Assembly (NCBI GenBank): GCA_015521095.1
Contig: WAOU01000020.1
Location: 1-30,718, forward strand
Direction of reading: 5' to 3'
Source: Desulfurococcales archaeon
Lineage (GTDB): Archaea > Thermoproteota > Thermoprotei_A > Sulfolobales > Acidilobaceae
Length of the DNA: 30,718 nucleotides
Shown: positions 24,467 through 30,718 of the stretch, piece after piece
How positions within the stretch are numbered: the stretch's first letter is position 1
Layout of the letters: each line of letters begins with the position of its first letter
Translations under genes and position numbers: made by a program
The notes under the pieces: model-generated
Seen by the model: only the letters and a program-made list of their open reading frames with translations
Told to the model about the DNA's origin: nothing
Database searches by the model: none

Positions 24467-25297
24467 TTGGCGGAGAAGATAACGATTAACGACGTTGTCT
24501 CGATAAATTACGAGAAAACAGCTGAGAGGATAGCGGAATTCATAGTTGATCAAGTAGAGAGTGCTGGAGCCAAAGGGGTAGTACTAGGAGTTAGTGGAGG
24601 AGTAGACTCCGCGACGGTGCTCTTCTTATCCGTAAAGGCTCTAGGCAAAGACAGGGTAACAGCACTCATAATGCCGGATGCTCTTGTAACGCCAAGTAAG
24701 GATGTCGAAGATGCAAAGAGTCTTACAAAGCTAGTAGGCGTAGAAACACACATAGTTAATATCTCACCTATAGTCGACGTCTACAAGTCAAGCCTACCAA
24801 TATATGAGGACGAGGAGAAAGACAAGGTTCCTCTTGGAAACCTTAGGGCAAGGATTAGGATGACTATACTATACTACTATGCCAACAAGAACAACCTTCT
24901 CGTTGCAGGTACCGGTGATAGAAGCGAGATCCTGATAGGCTACTTTACAAAGTACGGTGACGGAGCCGTGGACATGTTGCCGATCGGTATACTCTATAAG
25001 AGCCAGGTGAGGAGACTTGCCGAGTATCTGGGAGTACCTCATGACATAGCCTTCAAACCGAGTAGTCCTAGGCTCTGGCCAGGTCAGACGGCAGAGGGCG
25101 AGCTCGGTATATCATATGATGAAATAGACGTCATACTCTACTCGATGTTCGACAAAAACATACCATTAGAAAAAATACCTGATTACACAGGTATATCGCT
25201 AGAAAAAGCGAGGAGGGTCTACGAGCTATACGTCAAATCCGAGCACAAGAGAAGAATGCCGCCAACACCTTCCCTAGACATCATTGCTAGGAGCTAG
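24467..25297 (+). CDS. nadE: NAD synthetase, ammonia-dependent
   Basis: A 276-residue N-type ATP pyrophosphatase that amidates deamido-NAD (nicotinate adenine dinucleotide) using ammonia and ATP. Motifs: the PP-loop LGVSGGVDSATVLF (about 41-54), LGNLRARIRMTILYYYAN, GTGDRSEILIGYFTKYGDGAVDMLPIG, and KPSSPRLWPGQTAEGELG. There is no glutaminase domain, so free ammonia or an outside amidotransferase supplies nitrogen. The start is TTG, only 6 bases after the coaBC stop; GGTGAT overlapping the coaBC end and GGGGG nearby serve as the ribosome-binding region, so translation is likely coupled. Confidence 0.95.
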   Translation: MAEKITINDVVSINYEKTAERIAEFIVDQVESAGAKGVVLGVSGGVDSATVLFLSVKALGKDRVTALIMPDALVTPSKDVEDAKSLTKLVGVETHIVNISPIVDVYKSSLPIYEDEEKDKVPLGNLRARIRMTILYYYANKNNLLVAGTGDRSEILIGYFTKYGDGAVDMLPIGILYKSQVRRLAEYLGVPHDIAFKPSSPRLWPGQTAEGELGISYDEIDVILYSMFDKNIPLEKIPDYTGISLEKARRVYELYVKSEHKRRMPPTPSLDIIARS

Positions 25298-25328
25298 TAT
25301 CTACTACTGCATCCAGTAAGAGAATGCC

Positions 25329-26261
25329 ATGTCTGTGCAAGTCAGATCTACAAAGGTGCCTGCCGTGGCGTGGTGTGCATCCTCACCCCACCATATAACT
25401 TCAATTTTTGTCCCAGTGTATACAAGCTCCTATTTGTCAACTGGATCATTAGGTGTAGGAATAGCCGTCGAACCACGTTTTGAAACGTGTGTTCCAGGAG
25501 ACAAGCCCCTAACTACATCCACTATGAGGAGAACTGCTTCAATCCTCGGAGTAGAAGACCATCCATCTATTATTAGAGCACCGCTTCCGCCGGCTAAAGG
25601 ATACGCTGTAAGTGCCGCCTCAGCTATAACTTATGCTCTAGCACTAGTTTCAATGAATAGGCTAAGTTATATGGACGCTCTCCGGGCAGCACATCGTGCA
25701 GAGATAGAGGAGAGAACAGGACTGGGGGACGTATTATCGGTATCCTGCGGTATTGGAGTAGTTATAAGATACCAGCCTGGGGCTCCTGGAATAGGTAAGA
25801 CAGACTGTATTATGTTTCCATCAAGTATCGAGATACTAGTTGTTGAGCTAGGAGAAGCCATGCATACCAGGGACTTACTGAGACAACGGTATATAGAGTA
25901 TGGAAGAGATCTTGCTCTCAACTCAATAATGAGAATACGCGACGATAAGACAGTCGAGTCATTTATAGAGGAATCCCAGCGATTCACGGAGCAGATGAAG
26001 CTTCTAGCTACAACCGGCGTAGACAAAGAGTTTCTTTCCAGGATACCTGGGATAATCGGATATTATGTTAAGAAAAAACTGCTGGTGCTTTTTATCGAGG
26101 AAGACCAGTTTCTGGATGCGAGAGATATATTGTTGGCCGAGAGATATCATGTAAGGAGGTTAATGCCAAGCGAGCATGGTCCAAGGGTGTGGTGGAGTGA
26201 CAGATATTCCCAAGTCCCATCCGAGATATCACTCACTGATGACAAGGGAAAAGATAGTTGA
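25329..26261 (+). CDS. Pantoate kinase (GHMP family)
   Basis: A 310-residue GHMP-superfamily kinase phosphorylating pantoate to 4-phosphopantoate, the archaeal replacement for bacterial pantothenate kinase. The ATP-binding loop is APLPPAKGYAVSAASAITYALAL (about 82-104), a diverged form of the P-x3-G-x-G-S-S-A motif, and EIEERTGLGDVLS follows. SPHHITSIFVPV near the start is the typical opening strand of pantoate kinases. Identity is strengthened because the next gene is phosphopantothenate synthetase, the next enzyme. The ATG at 25329 is used; no strong ribosome-binding site is visible, and the nadE stop is about 30 bases upstream. Confidence 0.88.
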   Translation: MSVQVRSTKVPAVAWCASSPHHITSIFVPVYTSSYLSTGSLGVGIAVEPRFETCVPGDKPLTTSTMRRTASILGVEDHPSIIRAPLPPAKGYAVSAASAITYALALVSMNRLSYMDALRAAHRAEIEERTGLGDVLSVSCGIGVVIRYQPGAPGIGKTDCIMFPSSIEILVVELGEAMHTRDLLRQRYIEYGRDLALNSIMRIRDDKTVESFIEESQRFTEQMKLLATTGVDKEFLSRIPGIIGYYVKKKLLVLFIEEDQFLDARDILLAERYHVRRLMPSEHGPRVWWSDRYSQVPSEISLTDDKGKDS

Positions 26262-26961
26262 AGGATATAGGAAAGGAATAGTTGTACTACATGGACTAAT
26301 AGCTCATGGACGCGGCGAAGCATTCGATTATCTGTTGGGAGAAAAAACTCATGGGTTCGCCGACCATGCTGAAAAAGTTGTCGCAGCATACCTTGTGGCA
26401 TCCAACAGACCCATTATTAGTGTAAACGGAAACTATGCTGCATTAGCTCCCGAGGAGATCGCTGAACTCTCAAGAGTTTCTGGCGCCTATGTCGAGGTGA
26501 ACCTGTTCCATAGAACAGAGGAGAGGATTGTAAGAATTTACGAGTTCCTCAGAGAGTACGGCGTAGAACGTATTCTTCCTCCTGATTGCGAGAAAACATA
26601 TGTTCCAGGGCTTGAAAGTAAGAGGGGAATTGTCTGCAGGAAAGGTATTGCATCAGCTGACTTCGTGCTTTTAGCTATAGAGGATGGTGACCGTACAGAA
26701 GCACTTGTACGATGGGGTAAAAAGGTGGCTGCAATAGATCTTAATCCCTTCAGCAGGACTGCTCAGAAGGCTACGGTCACAGTTGTTGATGACGCGATAC
26801 GGGCGACAAGGAACATTATTAGATATGTTGAGCAGTTACGTGAAGACAGGGAGGAGGCGATGAGACTTATCAACGATTATGATAATAAACTTGTATTGAA
26901 GCAGGCGTTTAAAGCTCTCCTCGATAGATTAGAGTTTGCTGTTAGTCGAGGAGTCTTGTAG
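26197..26961 (+). CDS. 4-phosphopantoate--beta-alanine ligase (phosphopantothenate synthetase)
   Basis: A 254-residue archaea-specific ligase (DUF137) joining 4-phosphopantoate and beta-alanine with ATP to give 4'-phosphopantothenate, the substrate of CoaBC. Signature: IPKSHPRYHSLMTREKIVEGYRKGIV, LIAHGRGEAFDYLLGEKT, VSVNGN-type segment (PIISVNGNYAAL), and AAIDLNPFSRTAQKA-TVTVVDDAIRA toward the C-terminus. The GTG at 26197 lies about 6 bases past GGGTGTG and gives the family's usual N-terminus (MTDIPKSHP). The ATG at 26176 is a longer alternative. It overlaps pantoate kinase by 65 bases and the convergent winged-helix gene by 20. Confidence 0.93.
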   Translation: MTDIPKSHPRYHSLMTREKIVEGYRKGIVVLHGLIAHGRGEAFDYLLGEKTHGFADHAEKVVAAYLVASNRPIISVNGNYAALAPEEIAELSRVSGAYVEVNLFHRTEERIVRIYEFLREYGVERILPPDCEKTYVPGLESKRGIVCRKGIASADFVLLAIEDGDRTEALVRWGKKVAAIDLNPFSRTAQKATVTVVDDAIRATRNIIRYVEQLREDREEAMRLINDYDNKLVLKQAFKALLDRLEFAVSRGVL

Positions 26962-27595
26962 TTATATTATTTCTTTTGAGCCGGACTGCTCCAGGCGATT
27001 TTCTCCCAGCTACAAGTGATTCTGCAGCGGAGATTATTGCTTCTGCCATTGCGATCTCTCTTGAGAGTTCGGAGGGATATTCGGCTGAGGCCTGCTCTAG
27101 GAACGATACTATGTGGGGGAGGTCTTCGAAGACTATCTGTCTGAGGAGCTTCTTTTCATATGATGATAGTCTTTTTCTTCGAGACAGGTTTTGCAGAGTC
27201 TCGAGTATTCTTTCGGGGTCAAGACTCAGGAACTGTATCCTGAGCATGCGAGCCCTGTAGTCCTCCTCGTATCTGTCTGATTCGTCTTCTTTTCCTTCGT
27301 ACTCCTTTACTGCACGCTCTATTTCTTTTGGGTTGATTATACGCCACCAGTGTTGTGTTGATGAGCGATATGTTGTTTCTATTAAGCCGTATTCTTTTTC
27401 GAGTTTTCTTAGGAGTGGCGAGGGATTGTAGGATAGGCCGTATTTTTCTATAGCCTCTTTTACGTGTCTATAGGAGAAGTCTCCGAGCTCGGTTCCTGTC
27501 CAGGCGTGGGCTCGAGCCTCTAGTATTGCTTTTAGTACTAGGTAGCCTCTTTCTCCATAGCGTGCTATGAATGCCTTTGCCGGGCTTAGCTTCAT
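26942..27595 (-). CDS. Winged-helix protein, unknown function
   Basis: A 217-residue soluble protein. The N-terminal ~90 residues look like a winged helix (FIARYGERGYLVLKAILEARAHAWTGTELGDF, VKEAIEKYGLSYNPSPLLRKLEKEYGLIETTY, TQHWWRII), which would bind DNA or a partner. The rest is strongly helical and charged (ERAVKEYEGKEDESDRYEEDYRARMLRIQFLSLDPERILETL, then EKKLLRQIVFEDLPHIVSFLEQASAEY and EIAMAEAIISAAESLVAGR), probably a dimer or partner-binding region. The ATG has GGTG 7 bases upstream. No known transcription-factor subfamily is recognised. Confidence 0.7.
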   Translation of the reverse strand: MKLSPAKAFIARYGERGYLVLKAILEARAHAWTGTELGDFSYRHVKEAIEKYGLSYNPSPLLRKLEKEYGLIETTYRSSTQHWWRIINPKEIERAVKEYEGKEDESDRYEEDYRARMLRIQFLSLDPERILETLQNLSRRKRLSSYEKKLLRQIVFEDLPHIVSFLEQASAEYPSELSREIAMAEAIISAAESLVAGRKSPGAVRLKRNNITTRLLD

Positions 27596-27607
27596 TGTTT
27601 TGCACCG

Positions 27608-27826
27608 TTATTGTATGGGGTTAAGCGGCTTGGATGGCTCGAGCACTATTCGGAACCATGATACATTATTTTTGTCTGTTTCTCTGGGATTCTTAATATT
27701 ATGCCTGGTTTCAATGGCTGATCTGGTTCTATAAGACAAGAAACGGCAAAAGTCTCTGTTACCTGCTATGAGGGGCTCCGCTGGTTGATCTATCCTCATT
27801 ATCTCGGAGACCGCTATCCTCGCCAT
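27608..27826 (-). CDS. Possible small protein, 72 residues
   Basis: An open frame just upstream of the winged-helix gene on the same strand, ending 12 bases before its ATG. The sequence (MARIAVSEIMRIDQPAEPLIAGNRDFCRFLSYRTRS...) has arginine codons AGA/AGG like its neighbours but matches no family I know. A TATA-like CTATTATAAT lies close upstream. Only weak G-rich sequence precedes the ATG. It may be real and co-transcribed with the next gene, or it may be leader sequence. Confidence 0.35.
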   Translation of the reverse strand: MARIAVSEIMRIDQPAEPLIAGNRDFCRFLSYRTRSAIETRHNIKNPRETDKNNVSWFRIVLEPSKPLNPIQ

Positions 27827-27882
27827 CGCCCCGGGATTATAATAGGATTGTTCGGAGTTTTTGAAAAAGGGTTATTGTAATG

Positions 27883-28617
27883 CTATTGTGTTGACGTCTT
27901 GGGATTATTTGTTGAGGCGGTTCTCTTTGCGAGCCATTTTCTTAAGGGTCTAAGCGTGAATACGTAGAAGAGTTCTTCGAAGAAGACGTATGTTCCTCTC
28001 AGTATTCCCTTCTCCTTGTAGGTTAGATAGATCCTTTTCCAGTCTATTGAGAAGATTATTCCGGTTACTATGATTGTTCCGACTGCTATGCCTACTAGTG
28101 CTAGGGGACCGTTAGCCGTCTCGGAGCCAAAGTATTTTTCTAGGAGTTCCCAGTATGTCATGCCTAGGAATAATACTAGAGCGGTGAGGAGGATTTTTCC
28201 TATTATGACTGCTGTTGCGAACCAGATTGGGTTAAATCCAGAGATTCCAAGAGGGATGTATAATACGTCGTCCGGCAGGGGGAGAGACGCGAATAAGAGT
28301 ACTAGGAGGAATACTCCCCTCTTAGACTCGTTGATAACCCATGTGTACTCGTCTCTCTTTCTTCTAATGGTCTCGGATTTCCCTGCCAATACATTGCTTG
28401 TATAGAAGACGACTACCTTTCCTAGGCCTGCCCCCACTCCGGCGCTTATGACTACTATCAGTTGTTTTATTGGATCGTGGACAAGTGCCCCGTATGCCCC
28501 GACGAATGTTAAATATAATGCGGGAAACCCTGGTATAAGGTTCGTTATAAATGCCATTAGGAATAGTCCGGGCGGACCATATTTCTCTAGGCCCGTGAGT
28601 AGGCTCATGAGATCCAT
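27883..28617 (-). CDS. VTT/DedA-type integral membrane protein
   Basis: A 244-residue membrane protein with about five hydrophobic helices (LFLMAFITNLIPGFPALYLTF, KQLIVVISAGVGAGLGKVVVFY, RGVFLLVLLFASLPLPDDVLYI, WFATAVIIGKILLTALVLFLG, LALVGIAVGTIIVTGIIFSI). The re-entrant-like FITNLIPGFPA and FASLPLPDDVLYIPLG segments match the VTT (SNARE-associated/DedA/TMEM41) superfamily, linked to lipid scrambling or undecaprenyl/dolichyl phosphate flipping in other organisms. A basic cytoplasmic tail ends the protein. The ATG at 28617 has GGTG 7 bases upstream; the frame extends five codons to a TTG. Confidence 0.8.
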   Translation of the reverse strand: MDLMSLLTGLEKYGPPGLFLMAFITNLIPGFPALYLTFVGAYGALVHDPIKQLIVVISAGVGAGLGKVVVFYTSNVLAGKSETIRRKRDEYTWVINESKRGVFLLVLLFASLPLPDDVLYIPLGISGFNPIWFATAVIIGKILLTALVLFLGMTYWELLEKYFGSETANGPLALVGIAVGTIIVTGIIFSIDWKRIYLTYKEKGILRGTYVFFEELFYVFTLRPLRKWLAKRTASTNNPKTSTQ

Positions 28618-28899
28618 TTCGTTGCACCGCAAGCTATTTGTGGATGAGCAGTACTAGGTTGAGGGGCAGGCATTCATAGATGTTCCCGTCCTATTGTTCT
28701 CAATTATCCAGTAAAACAAGTGGATATTAAGCTGTTCCCTCACACTCGTTGCAGAGAGCACTCTGCTTCTAGGCTGTTAACGATCTATACGTTACATGGT
28801 ATAGGGGTTCCTCTCGCTCCAGACCTTCGTCATTGCACGATGCTCGGAACGTCCCTGCCTAGACATCCCCCAGAGTTATCTATAACGGTCTCCTGCAGG
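28618..28899. other. Gene-free stretch upstream of the methyltransferase
   Basis: Between the VTT protein start and the methyltransferase promoter I see no coding region with a ribosome-binding site, no tRNA and no guide-RNA boxes. The methyltransferase frame is open through it, but the translation there is unlike the family and is followed by a good promoter, so it is taken as untranslated. Confidence 0.5.
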
Positions 28900-28910
28900 T
28901 ATAATCTTTA
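28900..28910 (+). promoter_or_regulatory. TATA box for the methyltransferase
   Basis: TATAATCTTTA lies about 25-30 bases before the ATG at 28936, so the transcript would start at or only a few bases before the start codon. This supports leaderless translation from that ATG, which has no ribosome-binding site. Confidence 0.55.
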
Positions 28911-28935
28911 TTTGGGGAGCTTTTTGACGAGTTGG

Positions 28936-29559
28936 ATGATATTCGACGAGCTGGCAGATCGGTATGATAAGTGGTATGAGGAGCATAGAATAACGGCTGA
29001 GAACGAGCTACGCCTACTCAAGAGTATTCTGGGCACGGATCCTGGAAGGTGTCTAGAGATAGGTGTTGGAACTGGATGGTTTGCCAGCAGGCTTGGATGT
29101 AGATATGGAATCGACCCAGCATATAAGATGTTAGAGCATGCTAGTAGAAGAGGCATAGATGTTGTCTTGGGAAGAGGTGAGCGGTTACCGTTTCGTAGCT
29201 CAGTCGTCGATACTGTCTTATTGATAGTAACCCTGTGTTTTGTCGATAATCCACTAGTGTTACTAAAAGAAGCTACAAGGGTCCTGAGAAAAGAAGGACG
29301 ACTCATAGCATGCATTGTACCTAGAGACTCGGCATGGGGCAAACATTATACAAAGAAGGGACAAGAGGGACACGTGTTTTACTCCAAGGCAAAATTCTAC
29401 ACTGTCCAGGAAACAATATCGCTGATCCATTACACGGGCCTGAGACCGAGATTAATACACGGTATACTAACCTATGGTCCAGCCGACAATCCTGTTCCAG
29501 AGGAGCCACGCAAATATAGGGGCGGGGAAGGATTCGTATGTATAATGGCGGGACAATGA
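28936..29559 (+). CDS. SAM-dependent methyltransferase, class I (UbiE/Methyltransf_11 type)
   Basis: A 207-residue cytoplasmic methyltransferase. The N-terminal MIFDELADRYDKWYEEHRITAENELRLL is the usual cap of this family. Motif I is CLEIGVGTGWFASRLG (about residues 41-56), then YGIDPAYKMLEHA (motif II, acidic residue for the ribose), GRGERLPFRSSVVDTVLLIVTLCFVDNP (post-motif region) and EATRVLRKEGRLIACIVP. The substrate is unknown. The ATG at 28936 is chosen over an upstream frame extension of 72 codons because a TATA box sits about 30 bases before it and the extension has no homology-like features. The structured GC-rich region before the rRNA starts immediately after its stop. Confidence 0.88.
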   Translation: MIFDELADRYDKWYEEHRITAENELRLLKSILGTDPGRCLEIGVGTGWFASRLGCRYGIDPAYKMLEHASRRGIDVVLGRGERLPFRSSVVDTVLLIVTLCFVDNPLVLLKEATRVLRKEGRLIACIVPRDSAWGKHYTKKGQEGHVFYSKAKFYTVQETISLIHYTGLRPRLIHGILTYGPADNPVPEEPRKYRGGEGFVCIMAGQ

Positions 29560-29562
29560 CGA

Positions 29563-29637
29563 GGCTCGAAAGGGCGGATAGACCCCGTCCACACGAGGAC
29601 GGCTCTTCTAGGTGAAGACCCCGCGCAGGGCCGAGCC
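29563..29637 (+). other. Multi-hairpin GC-rich element after the methyltransferase
   Basis: GGCTCG (29563-29568) pairs with CGAGCC (29632-29637), enclosing hairpins CCGTCC-ACACGA-GGACGG (29585-29602), TCTTC-TAGGT-GAAGA (29604-29618) and CCC-CGCGCA-GGG (about 29619-29630). That is a compact multi-branched fold of 75 bases starting 4 bases past a stop codon. Which strand is functional is not clear. It could be a small RNA, a 3' end structure, or part of the rRNA upstream region. No ACA or C/D boxes are seen. Confidence 0.35.
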
Positions 29638-29695
29638 CGCCGCATCCACCAGAACCAATACTTTATCCCCTCCAAACCAAACCTACTATTAATGG

Positions 29696-29757
29696 CCCGC
29701 GGCTTCCCGGCGGCGGCGCGGGGAGGACGCGGGGCAAAGCCCCGAGGAAGAGCGTCC
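29696..29757 (+). other. Paired GC-rich hairpins upstream of the rRNA promoters
   Basis: Two adjacent stems: CCCGCG (29696-29701) with CGCGGG (29717-29722), and GGACGC-GGGGC (29725-29735), loop AAA, GCCCC (29739-29743), bulge GAGGAAGA, GCGTCC (29752-29757). A TATA-like ACTTTATCC (about 29660-29668) lies about 25-30 bases upstream, so a short transcript could start here. Function unknown. A protein frame across it is not convincing. Confidence 0.35.
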
Positions 29758-29886
29758 ATGGATGACTCCTACAGCCTCCAGCCGCGGGCACAACTCCATT
29801 CTCAAAGAGCGAAGAACACCTCGAAAGAGACCCAACAAGCCTATACAATCCTGGTTGCACGGCACCGCCCCGCACCCCGAAACAGG

Positions 29887-29893
29887 TATAAAT
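29887..29893 (+). promoter_or_regulatory. Upstream TATA box, rRNA operon region
   Basis: TATAAAT is a consensus archaeal TATA box, with expected start near 29915. It would give a long leader before 16S rRNA and may be one of two tandem promoters. Confidence 0.4.
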
Positions 29894-29956
29894 CATGTAG
29901 CCAGGGGTTATCCACGTGTTACGGTAATACTAGAACCCCTCATACCGACCCAAAAA

Positions 29957-29964
29957 CATTATAT
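29957..29964 (+). promoter_or_regulatory. Proximal rRNA promoter TATA box
   Basis: CATTATAT is preceded by an A-run (29952-29956) that could serve as the TFB-recognition element. Transcription would start near 29985-29990, just before the palindromic repeats, giving a leader of about 220 bases before 16S rRNA. Confidence 0.45.
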
Positions 29965-29990
29965 CCCCTCCCCGACATACAGACTACTCT

Positions 29991-30027
29991 CGGCGCGCCG
30001 GGGTGAAACACACAACACGGCGCGCCG
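29991..30027. repeat. Two copies of the palindrome CGGCGCGCCG
   Basis: The same perfect 10-base palindrome occurs at 29991-30000 and 30018-30027, separated by an A+C-rich 17-base spacer. The two lie at or just after the predicted rRNA start site. They can pair with each other in RNA or act as twin protein-binding sites in DNA. Confidence 0.6.
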
Positions 30028-30051
30028 GAAACAATTACGCTGAGATATGGG

Positions 30052-30094
30052 GGCCTGAACACCCCCGGGAATCTATCCCGGGGAAGTTCAGGCC
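30052..30094 (+). other. Strong nested hairpin in the rRNA leader
   Basis: GGCCTGAAC (30052-30060) pairs with GTTCAGGCC (30086-30094). After a 2x2 internal loop (AC/AA), CCCCGGGA (30063-30070) pairs with TCCCGGGG (30076-30083) around loop ATCTA. Seventeen perfect pairs make it one of the most stable structures in the window. Its place in the pre-rRNA leader suggests a role in folding, processing or binding of a maturation factor. Confidence 0.6.
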
Positions 30095-30115
30095 TGACAT
30101 GGGGCTCCGAGACAA

Positions 30116-30207
30116 GCCCGCCTGCTAGCCCGGGCGGGCCTGGGCCCACGAATAGGCGGCCCACGGCTGCGCCCAGCCCTCAGGCTGCGGAGGCAGCCGC
30201 GGCCGTA
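30116..30207 (+). other. 16S rRNA leader, proximal structured part
   Basis: Hairpins GCCCGCC-(10 bases)-GGCGGGC (30116-30139) and GGCTGC-GGAG-GCAGCC (within about 30183-30198) precede the mature 5' end. ACGGC and GCCGT near 30164 and 30202 can enclose the second. One strand here is expected to pair with sequence after the 16S 3' end to form the processing helix with a bulge-helix-bulge cut site, but that partner lies outside the window. Confidence 0.45.

Positions 30208-30718
<511 letters not shown>

Noticed and set aside
28720..28935. 72-codon N-terminal extension of the methyltransferase
   Set aside because: A TATA box inside the extension and the family-typical start at 28936 indicate that it is upstream sequence.

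Overview
The window comes from a hyperthermophilic crenarchaeon, most likely of the order Desulfurococcales. Supporting signs are the archaeal 16S rRNA start at the right edge, AglB oligosaccharyltransferase, an ESCRT-III/CdvB-type protein, the archaeal CoA route (pantoate kinase plus phosphopantothenate synthetase), geranylgeranyl reductase, ZPR1, heavy AGA/AGG arginine codon use, many GTG/TTG starts and Shine-Dalgarno sites of the GGTG/GGAGGTG type. The genus cannot be fixed from the sequence alone.

Layout. 1-2.9 kb (minus): a small alpha/beta protein, carbamate kinase and cyclic 2,3-diphosphoglycerate synthetase. 3-7.8 kb (plus): AglB, a CdvB-like protein, a predicted sRNA and seryl-tRNA synthetase. 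7.8-11.2 kb (minus): a small unknown, a MIP18/SufT-type Fe-S protein, a tiny membrane protein overlapping a CinA-type protein, a GC-rich structured island and serine hydroxymethyltransferase. 11.2-14.1 kb: an aldo/keto reductase, a small zinc-finger protein and two proteins of unknown function. 14.15-14.4 kb: two RNA genes on opposite strands (a kink-turn C/D-type RNA on plus, an H/ACA-type RNA on minus). 14.46-17.86 kb (plus): 6-phospho-3-hexuloisomerase, a radical SAM protein with an apparent frameshift near its start, and two tandem nucleotidyltransferase-fold proteins that look like diverged duplicates. 17.9-20.3 kb: a histidine-run protein, small unknowns, a clear C/D box sRNA, a coiled-coil protein and ZPR1. 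20.4-23 kb: Hsp20, geranylgeranyl reductase and a GNAT acetyltransferase. 23.2-27 kb (plus): coaBC, nadE, pantoate kinase and phosphopantothenate synthetase, a cofactor cluster. 27-28.6 kb (minus): a winged-helix protein and a VTT/DedA-type membrane protein. 28.9-29.6 kb: a methyltransferase. 29.6-30.7 kb: GC-rich hairpins, rRNA promoters, a structured leader and the first ~510 bases of 16S rRNA.

The strongest non-coding result is a set of RNA-modification guides. The C/D sRNA at 18701-18759 has canonical boxes, and its first guide is an 11-base perfect complement of the 16S 530 loop inside this same window (30695-30705). Two other predicted sRNAs (6216-6279 and 14181-14254) have the same terminal kink-turn with compensating base changes and share a related guide half. 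The H/ACA-type hairpin on the minus strand (14301-14378) has a 16-base pocket-to-ACA distance, and its pocket fits a highly conserved 23S domain V sequence. None of these encodes protein, and all lie in gaps between genes.
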